DNA of 6,746 nucleotides from JBLMZW01 sp050259035 (lineage in GTDB: Bacteria; Bacillota; Syntrophomonadia; Syntrophomonadales; DTU052). Positions 1 through 6,096 of this stretch are shown in pieces. Every line of letters starts with the position of its first letter. The stretch's first letter is position 1. The DNA lies in contig JBLMZW010000150.1 of assembly GCA_050259035.1 (NCBI GenBank), positions 1 to 6,746 on the forward strand, given 5' to 3'. Under the pieces are notes generated by a model. It was not told where the DNA came from. It made no database searches and worked only from the letters and a program-made list of their open reading frames with translations. The translations under genes and the position numbers were made by a program.

Positions 1-500
1 TTAATGACCAGGGTTTGGCCTTCGGGCACCCTAAACCGCACGGTCGGAGTTATGCCGGAAGCCAGACGGGCATTTCTTTCCTCTGCGGTAAGGTTGCGGC
101 ACTTGCCCATATAGCGAACCATCTCCCCCTTTTCCAGGAGAGTCCGCCGCTCTTCTTCTAATTCCTCTTCGGTGCAGAAACAATGGTAAGCTTTTCCTTC
201 ACGAAGAAGCTCGTCCACATATTGATGGTAGATGTCCAGCCTATCAGTCTGCCGGTAAGGGCCGTTATCCCCCCCGACATCAATCCCTTCGTCCCAGTTA
301 ATTCCCAGCCAGTTTAACGAATCAACAATTTCTCTTTCGTACTCGGTTTTCGACCTCTCCAGATCGGTATCCTCAATCCGCAGGAGCAAAGTCCCTTTTT
401 GATTTTGGGCTAACAGAAAATTAAAGAGAGCCGAACGGGCTCCCCCAATATGTAAAGGTCCAGTGGGACTGGGCGCAAATCTTACCTTTATTGGGCTCAT
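1..500 (-). CDS. gltX: Glutamyl-tRNA synthetase, N-terminal 166 codons (runs off window)
   Basis: This is the start of a class I glutamyl-tRNA synthetase, the cytoplasmic enzyme that charges tRNA with glutamate using ATP. The visible 166 residues are about one third of the usual length of roughly 480; the reading frame is open to base 1. The Rossmann catalytic core is clear: FAPSPTGPLHIGG at residues 8-20 carries the HIGH-type ATP signature (HIGG, 17-20), and RIEDTD at 41-46 is typical of GluRS. C107-x-C109 followed by Y130 and C134 matches the zinc-binding set of bacterial GluRS. The KMSKS loop would lie outside the window. The ATG at 500-498 is preceded by GAAGGAGGG at a spacing of about 5. 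An extended -10 promoter lies just upstream, so it can be expressed apart from ispDF. A non-discriminating GluRS/GlnRS role cannot be judged from this part. Confidence 0.96.
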   Translation of the reverse strand, partial: MSPIKVRFAPSPTGPLHIGGARSALFNFLLAQNQKGTLLLRIEDTDLERSKTEYEREIVDSLNWLGINWDEGIDVGGDNGPYRQTDRLDIYHQYVDELLREGKAYHCFCTEEELEEERRTLLEKGEMVRYMGKCRNLTAEERNARLASGITPTVRFRVPEGQTLVI

Positions 501-524
501 AAATACCCTCCTTCACTGCAGGTG

Positions 525-554
525 ATTATATCATGAAAGGCATTAGGCTAACAA
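525..554 (-). promoter_or_regulatory. Candidate sigma-A promoter of gltX with extended -10
   Basis: Read on the minus strand, TTGTTA (554-549) is followed after 18 bases by TATAAT (530-525), and the -10 is preceded by TG plus one base, the extended -10 arrangement. The -35 matches consensus at four of six positions and the -10 at six of six. The predicted start of transcription is near 518, giving a leader of under 20 bases that contains just the ribosome binding site. The leader is far too short for a T-box riboswitch. The placement in the gap between ispDF and gltX makes it plausible; activity is inferred. Confidence 0.6.
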
Positions 555-578
555 GGCGGTATCAGTAAATTTTTCCCA

Positions 579-1787
579 TTACGCATGTTCCAGTAAAGCC
601 GAAGCCATGGCCGAAATTCCTTCCTGACGGCCAGTAAAGCCTAACCCCTCTGTGGTAGTGGCTTTTATGTTAATGGCTGACGAAGGAATCTCCAGGGTAT
701 CCCCCAGAGAGTTTATCATTTCGTTAATATACGGCTTTATGTACGGGCGCTGGGCAATTACAGTGGCATCAATATTGGCTATTCTCCAGCCTTCCTTGGC
801 AATCAAAGACCTTACCTCTTTTAATAATAGCAAGCTGCTGATTCCACGGTACTTTTCGTCAGTGTCGGGAAAATGGTGGCCGATATCCCCCTTCCCAGCT
901 GCTCCCAGAAGAGCGTCACAGATAGCGTGGGTTAATACATCCGCATCGGAATGCCCGAGAAGTCCTTTCTCAAATGGGATTTTTACCCCGCCCATGATCA
1001 AATCTCGATCCGCTGCCAGACGATGCACATCAAAACCATTGCCGATTCGAATAGCAACATTAGTTTGACCCGGTCGGCTTTGTATAGCAGGTTTCTTATC
1101 TCTTCCCCGCATTAACCCTTCGGCCATATGTAAATCCTCCATGGTAGTAATTTTTAGGTTCGAATACTCGCCTTCGGTTATCTTAACTGGTCCGCAGTAA
1201 CGCTCAAATAGCATTGATTCATCAGTTCCGACGAATTCTTCTTTCTGAGCTCTCCGGTAAGCTTCCTGCAATAGTTTTAGGCGGAACACCTGAGGGGTTT
1301 GAACCTGGTAAATGCGTGACCGGTCCAAGGTACACCGGTAGAAGCCATCATCCCCTTTTTCTTTCAGGGTATCCTTGACCGGAATTCCCGGACAAGCAGC
1401 CCCGAATTCACGAGCACTGGCAATTACCGACCTCACCATATGTAACGATAAAAGTGGCCGTGCTGCATCGTGCACGGCCACTAACTCCAAATCCTGATCA
1501 ATAGCCGAAAGTCCTGCCCGGACTGAATCCTGGCGTTCCTTGCCTCCGGCAATGACTTTTAAGTTGCCAGGGAAGTCTGTAAGATTTAAAATCTTATCCT
1601 TAATAAAATCCACCTCTACTGGATGTGCAACTATTACGATTTCGGCTATATCTTCTAATTGGCTAAAAACCTCAAGGCTATAGTTAATTATGGGTAAGTC
1701 AAAAAGCGGCAAAAAAACTTTGTTTGTTTTGCTTCCCATCCGCTGGCCCTGGCCAGCTGCCGCCACTATTACCCCGGTATCAGCCAA
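579..1787 (-). CDS. ispDF: Bifunctional IspD/IspF (MEP cytidylyltransferase and MEcPP synthase)
   Basis: A 402-residue fusion of two enzymes of the cytoplasmic MEP (non-mevalonate) isoprenoid pathway. Residues 1 to about 235 are IspD, which joins CTP and MEP to make CDP-ME: AAGQGQRMG (10-18) is the nucleotide-binding loop, with K23, D107 in VHDAARP, and K212 at the places of key E. coli residues. Residues from about 245 to 402 are IspF, which cyclises CDP-ME 2-phosphate to MEcPP: metal ligands D253 and H255 in GFDVHRL, H279 in GHSDADV, DIGHHFPDTD (301-310), and ATTTEGLGFTGRQEG (376-390). A short linker (about 228-244) joins them. The start is TTG (1787-1785), supported by AGAGGTGA six bases upstream. 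The first 8 bases overlap the end of yacL, so translation is probably coupled. IspE, which acts between the two steps, is not here. In B. subtilis ispD and ispF are separate adjacent genes. Confidence 0.96.
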   Translation of the reverse strand: MADTGVIVAAAGQGQRMGSKTNKVFLPLFDLPIINYSLEVFSQLEDIAEIVIVAHPVEVDFIKDKILNLTDFPGNLKVIAGGKERQDSVRAGLSAIDQDLELVAVHDAARPLLSLHMVRSVIASAREFGAACPGIPVKDTLKEKGDDGFYRCTLDRSRIYQVQTPQVFRLKLLQEAYRRAQKEEFVGTDESMLFERYCGPVKITEGEYSNLKITTMEDLHMAEGLMRGRDKKPAIQSRPGQTNVAIRIGNGFDVHRLAADRDLIMGGVKIPFEKGLLGHSDADVLTHAICDALLGAAGKGDIGHHFPDTDEKYRGISSLLLLKEVRSLIAKEGWRIANIDATVIAQRPYIKPYINEMINSLGDTLEIPSSAINIKATTTEGLGFTGRQEGISAMASALLEHA

Positions 1788-2871
1788 ACAAATTCACCTC
1801 TTGCAGTTTGGGGATTCCCTGATTGACTTTGGCCCCTTCCCTGTTCTTGCGGGAGAAAATCATTCTTCCGGCTGCGGTTTGAAATACACTGGTTACCACG
1901 ACTTCAACTTCCTGTCCGATATCTTCGTCCCCGTTCTCTACTACAATCATGGTTCCGTCTTCCAGATATCCAACACCCTGGCCGTTCTCTTTGCCCTCTT
2001 TAATAACATTCACTCTCATGGTCTCTCCGGGGAAAACGATGACTTTAACCGCATTGGTTAGTTCATTTACATTGAGTACTTTTATCCCCTGAAGCTCAGC
2101 CACCTTATTCAAATTATAATCGTTGGTTACGATACTGGCATTAATTTCCCTGCAAAGTCGCAGGAGTTTAGTATCAACTTCTCTTTCTTCCGGATAATCT
2201 CCTTCATGAATGCTTATGTTAATGAACGGAGTCTTCTGCATCTTACCGAGTATCTCGAGGCCGCGGCGTCCCTTGCTTCGGCGGACGAAATCCGAGGAAT
2301 CAGCAATGTGCCGTAATTCTTCAATGACAAATGATGGCACTACCAGGTTCCCTTCTAGAAAGCCAGCCAGGATGACATCATAAATCCTACCATCAATTAT
2401 GGCACTGGTATCCAGTACTTTCTTGTTGCGAGCCAGATTATTTACAGCAACTCCATTAGGATTAGGAAGAATGCCAATGAAATCGTAAGCTCTTTTTCTT
2501 CCTACATTCCATCCGAAGAAGCCCAACCCAATTATAGTAAACAGGTTAATATAGTCGCCGACGACATCAAATATCCGGAAAGGGTACCCCAGGACAAAAC
2601 CTAGTACTATCCCGCCTAATAACCCTACTACTCCTCCCAGGAGCACTTCTATCGATATACTTTCTACCACCAGGTTAATATTTTCCCACCCTTTTTTTCC
2701 GATCAGAAACATTCCGCCACTGAACAGAATACATGCTACACCGGCCGCTATACCGACCGACCAGAGCATAAGACCATTTAACTCAAGCAAGCGCTGGCTT
2801 AAGTAAACTGTCCATACCCCAAACAGGGTGGATATAAGAACAAGAAAAATTATTGTTCCCTTCTTCAACAT
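1780..2871 (-). CDS. yacL: Membrane-anchored PIN/TRAM domain protein, YacL family
   Basis: A 363-residue protein of the YacL family, close to the length of the B. subtilis protein. Four hydrophobic segments at about residues 5-24, 34-57, 75-97 and 104-124 should anchor it in the cell membrane. A PIN nuclease-like domain follows (about 151-275): VLDTSAIIDGR carries D154 and D160, EE lies at 184-185, D233 sits in EVDTKLL, and D251 in TNDYNL. These are the acidic metal-binding positions of PIN ribonucleases, so the site looks intact. Residues about 281-342 form a TRAM domain, expected to bind RNA. A role in RNA cleavage or processing is inferred; the family's substrate is not settled. The ATG at 2871-2869 has GGAGGTGAT just upstream. 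It is the first gene of the yacL-ispDF unit, and its end overlaps ispDF by 8 bp. Unlike in Bacillus, it is cut off from disA by a gene on the other strand. Confidence 0.93.
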   Translation of the reverse strand: MLKKGTIIFLVLISTLFGVWTVYLSQRLLELNGLMLWSVGIAAGVACILFSGGMFLIGKKGWENINLVVESISIEVLLGGVVGLLGGIVLGFVLGYPFRIFDVVGDYINLFTIIGLGFFGWNVGRKRAYDFIGILPNPNGVAVNNLARNKKVLDTSAIIDGRIYDVILAGFLEGNLVVPSFVIEELRHIADSSDFVRRSKGRRGLEILGKMQKTPFINISIHEGDYPEEREVDTKLLRLCREINASIVTNDYNLNKVAELQGIKVLNVNELTNAVKVIVFPGETMRVNVIKEGKENGQGVGYLEDGTMIVVENGDEDIGQEVEVVVTSVFQTAAGRMIFSRKNREGAKVNQGIPKLQEVNLFG

Positions 2872-2911
2872 GTATCACCTCCATTATCTATTTTTGTTAT
2901 TTTGATACAGC

Positions 2912-2939
2912 ATTATTCACTTGCACGAAAACGAGTAAA
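2912..2939 (-). promoter_or_regulatory. Weak candidate promoter of yacL-ispDF
   Basis: On the minus strand TTTACT (2939-2934) and AATAAT (2917-2912) are separated by 16 bases, which would start transcription near 2905 with a leader of about 34 bases. Matches to consensus are moderate (four of six in the -35, five of six in the -10) in an A/T-rich stretch where such matches arise by chance. A promoter is required somewhere here, because the upstream neighbour is on the opposite strand and disA is terminated or blocked further away. This is the best placed pair I can see, not a firm assignment. Confidence 0.3.
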
Positions 2940-2951
2940 ATATATATTTTA
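2936..2951. repeat. Perfect 16-bp A/T palindrome in the divergent intergenic region
   Basis: TAAAATATATATTTTA is its own reverse complement. It lies between the divergent genes yacL and the 132-codon plus-strand gene, overlapping the -35 of the weak yacL promoter candidate and about 45 bp upstream of the plus-strand -35. A second pair of inverted arms, AAAACGA (2928-2934) and TCGTTTT (2960-2966), flanks it off-centre. It could be a repressor site, an UP-like element or a DNA-bending tract. The A/T richness of the region raises the odds of chance. Confidence 0.45.
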
Positions 2952-2995
2952 AAAAAAGTTCGTTTTTATTGTAATTTTTTGTAAACGCGCCTTGA

Positions 2996-3025
2996 TTGAC
3001 ATGCCTTTTCCGGCAAATATATAAT
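2996..3025 (+). promoter_or_regulatory. Consensus sigma-A promoter of the 132-codon gene
   Basis: TTGACA (2996-3001) and TATAAT (3020-3025) are both perfect consensus hexamers, separated by 18 bases. The expected transcription start is near 3032, leaving a leader of about 50 bases before the ATG at 3082. Upstream lie A/T-rich tracts that could act as an UP element. This is the strongest promoter in the window by sequence, so the small gene is probably well transcribed unless a regulator holds it back. Confidence 0.85.
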
Positions 3026-3061
3026 GGTTACACAGTCTTCCCGGAAATTGATTCAAAATTT

Positions 3062-3080
3062 AAAGGAGGGTCTCCTCTTT
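3062..3080 (+). promoter_or_regulatory. Ribosome binding site of the 132-codon gene within a possible leader hairpin
   Basis: GGAGG at 3065-3069 is a strong Shine-Dalgarno sequence, but it stands 12 bases from the ATG, longer than usual. The bases after it can pair back on it: AGGAG (3064-3068) with CTCCT (3072-3076) around a 3-base loop, or AAAG plus AGG (3062-3069 with one bulged G) with CCTCTTT (3074-3080). Either pairing hides the Shine-Dalgarno core. The hairpin is short, so an effect on translation is inferred, not shown. Confidence 0.5.
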
Positions 3081-3081
3081 T

Positions 3082-3480
3082 ATGAAGGATCTAATTTGTG
3101 ATGAGTTTCAAAACATGGTCGACGAAATACTAATTCGTCATCACAGCATTTTAGACGTATTGTCCAAACTATCTGAATCTACAGCCCGGGTAAATCGGGC
3201 GGCAATCAAAACAGTGACTGACTGTGGTTGTTTATCCATCGAAGCGAAGAAAATTCCTATTCCAGAAGACTTGGATTCGATGGGTCAGATGAAAGAATTC
3301 CTTGATACCCATCTTCGCGGGTCTTTATGCCGCAATTGTGAAGAAATTTTAGTGGGAGAATTGGGGAAGAATCTTTTTTACACCGCAGCTCTATGCAATC
3401 TTCTGGGGCTAAGTCTATATGATGTCTTTATCGAAGAGTATAAAAAGGCCAGCACATTGGGGATTTTTAACCTGACCTAG
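3082..3480 (+). CDS. Uncharacterised 132-residue cysteine-bearing protein, MazG-like C-terminal half
   Basis: I do not recognise a characterised function. The 132-residue product is soluble, with no signal peptide or membrane segment. It has six cysteines, including CGC at 48-50 and CRNC at 83-86, a CxC/CxxC set that could bind zinc or another metal. Residues 87-122 (EEILVGELGKNLFY, then a helix ending IEEYKK) resemble the second half of MazG-type all-alpha NTP pyrophosphohydrolases, but the aspartate expected three residues after E93 is K96, so that activity is doubtful. I recall similar clostridial proteins near disA, possibly labelled DUF1573; this is unverified memory. It lies between disA and yacL on the opposite strand, with its own consensus promoter and a strong terminator, so it is a single-gene unit. 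The ATG at 3082 follows GGAGG at a long spacing; M12 is a less likely start because it has no comparable site. Confidence 0.85.
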   Translation: MKDLICDEFQNMVDEILIRHHSILDVLSKLSESTARVNRAAIKTVTDCGCLSIEAKKIPIPEDLDSMGQMKEFLDTHLRGSLCRNCEEILVGELGKNLFYTAALCNLLGLSLYDVFIEEYKKASTLGIFNLT

Positions 3481-3501
3481 ATGCTTTGAAAAGGACATAA
3501 G

Positions 3502-3540
3502 AAGGGGTCTGTTCCTATAACAGACCCCTTAATTTTTTAT
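3502..3540 (+). terminator. Intrinsic terminator between the convergent genes
   Basis: AAGGGGTCTGTT (3502-3513) pairs perfectly with AACAGACCCCTT (3519-3530) around a 5-base loop, giving a 12-bp stem followed by AATTTTTTAT. This is a textbook rho-independent terminator for the plus-strand gene, which ends 21 bases earlier. Read on the minus strand, where disA ends 14 bases away at 3554, the stem is the same but it is followed by CTTCTTATG instead of a T run. It may stop disA transcripts less well, while still protecting both genes from read-through. Confidence 0.9.
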
Positions 3541-3553
3541 ATTGAGTTTTTTG

Positions 3554-4630
3554 CTATACCATGTATTCCAAAATTATCTGTTCCTGCATTCTCTTTAGAC
3601 CGTTCTTAATTGACCGGGCCCGAACCTCTCCTATACCCTCCACATCGTCCAGCTCCTCTATCGAGGCTTGAATGATCCGCGGGAAGTCCCCGAAAGTAGC
3701 TACCAGGTTTTCGATTATCTGGGTTGGAATTCGCGGCAGCTTTTGTACCATCCGGTATCCACGGGCAGAGGCCTGCATATCCAGGACGCTGGCTGAGCTT
3801 CCGAAACCAAGAGATTTGGTGATCCCAAGGGAATCAGCAACATCTTCTTCGAAAGATCTAAAAATAATATTGAAAATCTCCTGGGCATTCTTATCCGAAG
3901 AACGAGAGTAGTCCCTTATCACAGCTATTGCTTCGTCCTCTACGGTCGAAATCAACTCATCCATTTGCATTTTAACCAGCCGGCCCTCGGTCCCAAGTTC
4001 AATAATATAATTTTCTATTTCCTGCCCCACTTTTAAGACCATCATGCATCGGTGCAAGACCCGGCACACCTCGGAAACCATTACCATGTCTTCAAATTCC
4101 ATGCCACCCAGGCGGATTAGGTCTTTATCCAGAACAGCTCTATATTTCTCCAGGGTCTGTAATGCCTGATTGGCTCTTATAAGAATGGCACCGATTTCTC
4201 GTAATACATAGCCGTTGTTCCCCTTGTACAGGGTAATGATGCCTCTTCTTTGTGAAATTGCTATTACTAGAGCCCCGGTCTGACGAGCGACTCTTTCGGC
4301 TGTACGATGCCTGATTCCTGTTTCGGCCGAAGGAATGCTCGGATCAGGAACCAATTGAGCGTTGGCGACTAGAATCCGGGAGGCATCTTTGTTTAATATA
4401 ATAGCCCCGTCCATTTTAGCCAGTTCATACAATATCGCCGGGCTAAACTCGCAGTCCAGGCGAAATCCCCCGCTAACCAATTCCATTATTTCCGGGGTAT
4501 CGTCTACCACCAGTAGGCCGCCTGTTTTGGCATTTAGAACGTTCTCCAACCCCATACGTAACATAGTACCTGGTGAAACCATCTGCAAAGCTTTTTGCAG
4601 ACTGTTTTCATAAATTATGTCGGTCCTCAT
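3554..4630 (-). CDS. disA: DNA integrity scanning protein, diadenylate cyclase DisA
   Basis: DisA makes cyclic di-AMP from two ATP and scans DNA for branched structures; in Bacillus it delays sporulation or outgrowth when DNA is damaged. At 358 residues it matches the family length (about 360). The N-terminal DAC domain (about 1-145) carries DGA at 74-76 and RHRTAERV at 107-114, the two catalytic signatures, both intact. A helical spine (about 150-290) leads to a C-terminal helix-hairpin-helix DNA-binding region (about 299-345, with GIGEVRARSIKNGL at 332-345). The ATG at 4630-4628 is fixed by an in-frame TAG two codons upstream (4633-4631). Its ribosome binding site is an unusual G run (GGGGGGAT, about 4639-4646). 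It lies 42 bp after radA with no terminator between, so the two are probably co-transcribed; RadA is known to interact with DisA and lower its activity in B. subtilis. Confidence 0.97.
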   Translation of the reverse strand: MRTDIIYENSLQKALQMVSPGTMLRMGLENVLNAKTGGLLVVDDTPEIMELVSGGFRLDCEFSPAILYELAKMDGAIILNKDASRILVANAQLVPDPSIPSAETGIRHRTAERVARQTGALVIAISQRRGIITLYKGNNGYVLREIGAILIRANQALQTLEKYRAVLDKDLIRLGGMEFEDMVMVSEVCRVLHRCMMVLKVGQEIENYIIELGTEGRLVKMQMDELISTVEDEAIAVIRDYSRSSDKNAQEIFNIIFRSFEEDVADSLGITKSLGFGSSASVLDMQASARGYRMVQKLPRIPTQIIENLVATFGDFPRIIQASIEELDDVEGIGEVRARSIKNGLKRMQEQIILEYMV

Positions 4631-4672
4631 CTATTCCATCCCCCCGCCAGTGAGTTTTTCGCACTTTACTCT

Positions 4673-6016
4673 TTATTCTATGTAACTTATTAATGCGTTA
4701 AGGTTGCTGGCCTCGAATATTTCCATACCTGTCGTGGATTTCTTATCTTTCCATGAACCGGCCGGAACCAGTGCACGATTAAATCCCATTTTCTCAGCTT
4801 CCTTAAGCCGCACATCAAGATAGGGAACAGTTCTAACCTCTCCTGACAAACCAAGCTCGCCAATAATTACGCTCCCGGCTGGTATTTGCCGTTCCAGATA
4901 GCTGGAAAGGATAGCCGCGGCAACACCTAAATCGGTTGCCGGATCTTTTAAGACAGCTCCCCCGGCCGCCTTTAAATATATATCCTTATTACTGAGGGTC
5001 AGGCTCCCACGTTTTTCTAATACGGCTGCGATTAGGGCCAGGCGGTTGATATCTAGGCCGGTAGCCATACGGCGAGGATAGCCAAAGCTGGTGGCTACGA
5101 CCAGCGATTCTACTTCAATTAACAGGGCCCTGGTCCCTTCAAAACTTGCGGTTACCGAAGATCCCGGAAGGCCGCTGCTGTCTCCTAAAAACACCTGGGA
5201 TGGATTGGGCACTTCCAGTAAACCACTTTCCGACATCTCCATAACCCCGATTTCATTCACTGAGCCATAACGATTCTTAACGGTCCTTAATATCCGGTAA
5301 TAATTGTTCGAATCTCCTTCAAAATATATAACTGTATCAACCATATGTTCCAGTACTTTGGGGCCCGCCAGCATTCCTTCCTTGGTTACATGTCCCACCA
5401 GAAAGATTGTACGCCCTGATCCTTTGGCTATTCCCATCAAACGAGAAGTGCACTCTCTCAGCTGAGATATACTTCCCGGCACCGATCCAAGTTCTTTGAC
5501 AAATACGGTTTGAATTGAGTCAATTATTATTACGTTGGGATCTATCTTTTCGATATAGTTGTTTAGTAATCCCAGGTCAGGTTCATTTAACATGTATACT
5601 TCCGTACCGGTTATACCCAGACGAGAAGCTCTGGATTTAATTTGACGGGGTGATTCCTCTCCCGACAAGTAAAGCACTTTGTTTTTATGGGTACTCATGT
5701 TTTCCGCTACCTGCAATAGGAGCGTCGACTTACCTATCCCTGGATCTCCCCCCAGTAAAATAAGACTTCCTGGAACAATGCCCCCTCCCAGAACCCGGTC
5801 TAATTCTTGAATTCCAGAGGAAATTCGAACCGAATTTTCTATGGGAAGATCAGCAAGGGTATATGCGGCAGTCGGTGTCGAAGGACTGTCGGTCAAGTCA
5901 ACCCGGATCTCTTCTACCAGACTATTCCATGAACCACAGCCCGGGCATTTTCCTGTCCATTTAGGCTGACCGTAGCCACATTCCTGGCAAACGAACACAG
6001 TTTTATTCCTGACCAT
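4673..6016 (-). CDS. radA: DNA repair protein RadA (Sms)
   Basis: RadA is a RecA-like, DnaB-type ATPase that helps branch migration during recombination and repair. The 447-residue product shows the full domain order: a four-cysteine zinc finger (C10, C13, C24, C27), a RecA-type ATPase core with Walker A GGDPGIGKST (89-98) and Walker B VIIIDSIQT (162-170), then the RadA signature, here KNRYG at 247-251 where most members have KNRFG, and a C-terminal Lon-protease-like domain (from about 275; KDPATDLGVAAAI at 357-369) that lacks protease function in this family. The ATG at 6016-6014 has GGAGG four bases upstream. The preceding clpC ends in a strong terminator, so radA-disA probably has its own promoter in the A/T-rich 6017-6078 region. 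Confidence 0.97.
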   Translation of the reverse strand: MVRNKTVFVCQECGYGQPKWTGKCPGCGSWNSLVEEIRVDLTDSPSTPTAAYTLADLPIENSVRISSGIQELDRVLGGGIVPGSLILLGGDPGIGKSTLLLQVAENMSTHKNKVLYLSGEESPRQIKSRASRLGITGTEVYMLNEPDLGLLNNYIEKIDPNVIIIDSIQTVFVKELGSVPGSISQLRECTSRLMGIAKGSGRTIFLVGHVTKEGMLAGPKVLEHMVDTVIYFEGDSNNYYRILRTVKNRYGSVNEIGVMEMSESGLLEVPNPSQVFLGDSSGLPGSSVTASFEGTRALLIEVESLVVATSFGYPRRMATGLDINRLALIAAVLEKRGSLTLSNKDIYLKAAGGAVLKDPATDLGVAAAILSSYLERQIPAGSVIIGELGLSGEVRTVPYLDVRLKEAEKMGFNRALVPAGSWKDKKSTTGMEIFEASNLNALISYIE

Positions 6017-6037
6017 TGTTCCTCCGGTCGAATGTTA

Positions 6038-6065
6038 TTTATAATTTAAATTTTATGTTATTAAA
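6038..6065 (-). promoter_or_regulatory. Weak candidate promoter for radA-disA
   Basis: The 62 bases between the clpC terminator stem and radA are almost entirely A/T. On the minus strand TATAAA (6043-6038) is preceded after 16 bases by TTTAAT (6065-6060), a poor -35. The need for a promoter follows from the terminator upstream; the exact hexamers are uncertain. Read-through from clpC is the alternative. Confidence 0.3.
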
Positions 6066-6071
6066 TCATAT

Positions 6072-6096
6072 TAAAAAAGGGGGGAACGCCCCCCTA
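6072..6096 (-). terminator. Intrinsic terminator of clpC, starting in its stop codon
   Basis: On the minus strand AGGGGGG (6095 to about 6089) pairs with CCCCCCT (6084-6078) around a CGTT loop, followed by a T run and then A/T sequence. The stem has 7 bp, 6 of them G-C. The clpC stop codon TAG (6096-6094) supplies the first A and G of the stem, so a terminating ribosome would cover the hairpin. It separates clpC from radA-disA transcription. Confidence 0.85.

Noticed and set aside
501..578. T-box riboswitch or terminator between ispDF and gltX
   Set aside because: The gap is only 78 bases, contains a promoter, and shows no long stem, T-box sequence or T-tailed hairpin.
652..1068. Open frame of 138 codons on the plus strand inside ispDF
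   Set aside because: It lies opposite the well-supported IspF domain, has no ribosome binding site and its product resembles no family.
1690..2061. Open frame of 123 codons on the plus strand over the yacL/ispDF junction
   Set aside because: It is antisense to two clear genes and shows no start signal or recognisable domain.
3672..3911. Open frame of 79 codons on the plus strand inside disA
   Set aside because: It is opposite the DisA spine and helix-hairpin-helix region, with no supporting signal.
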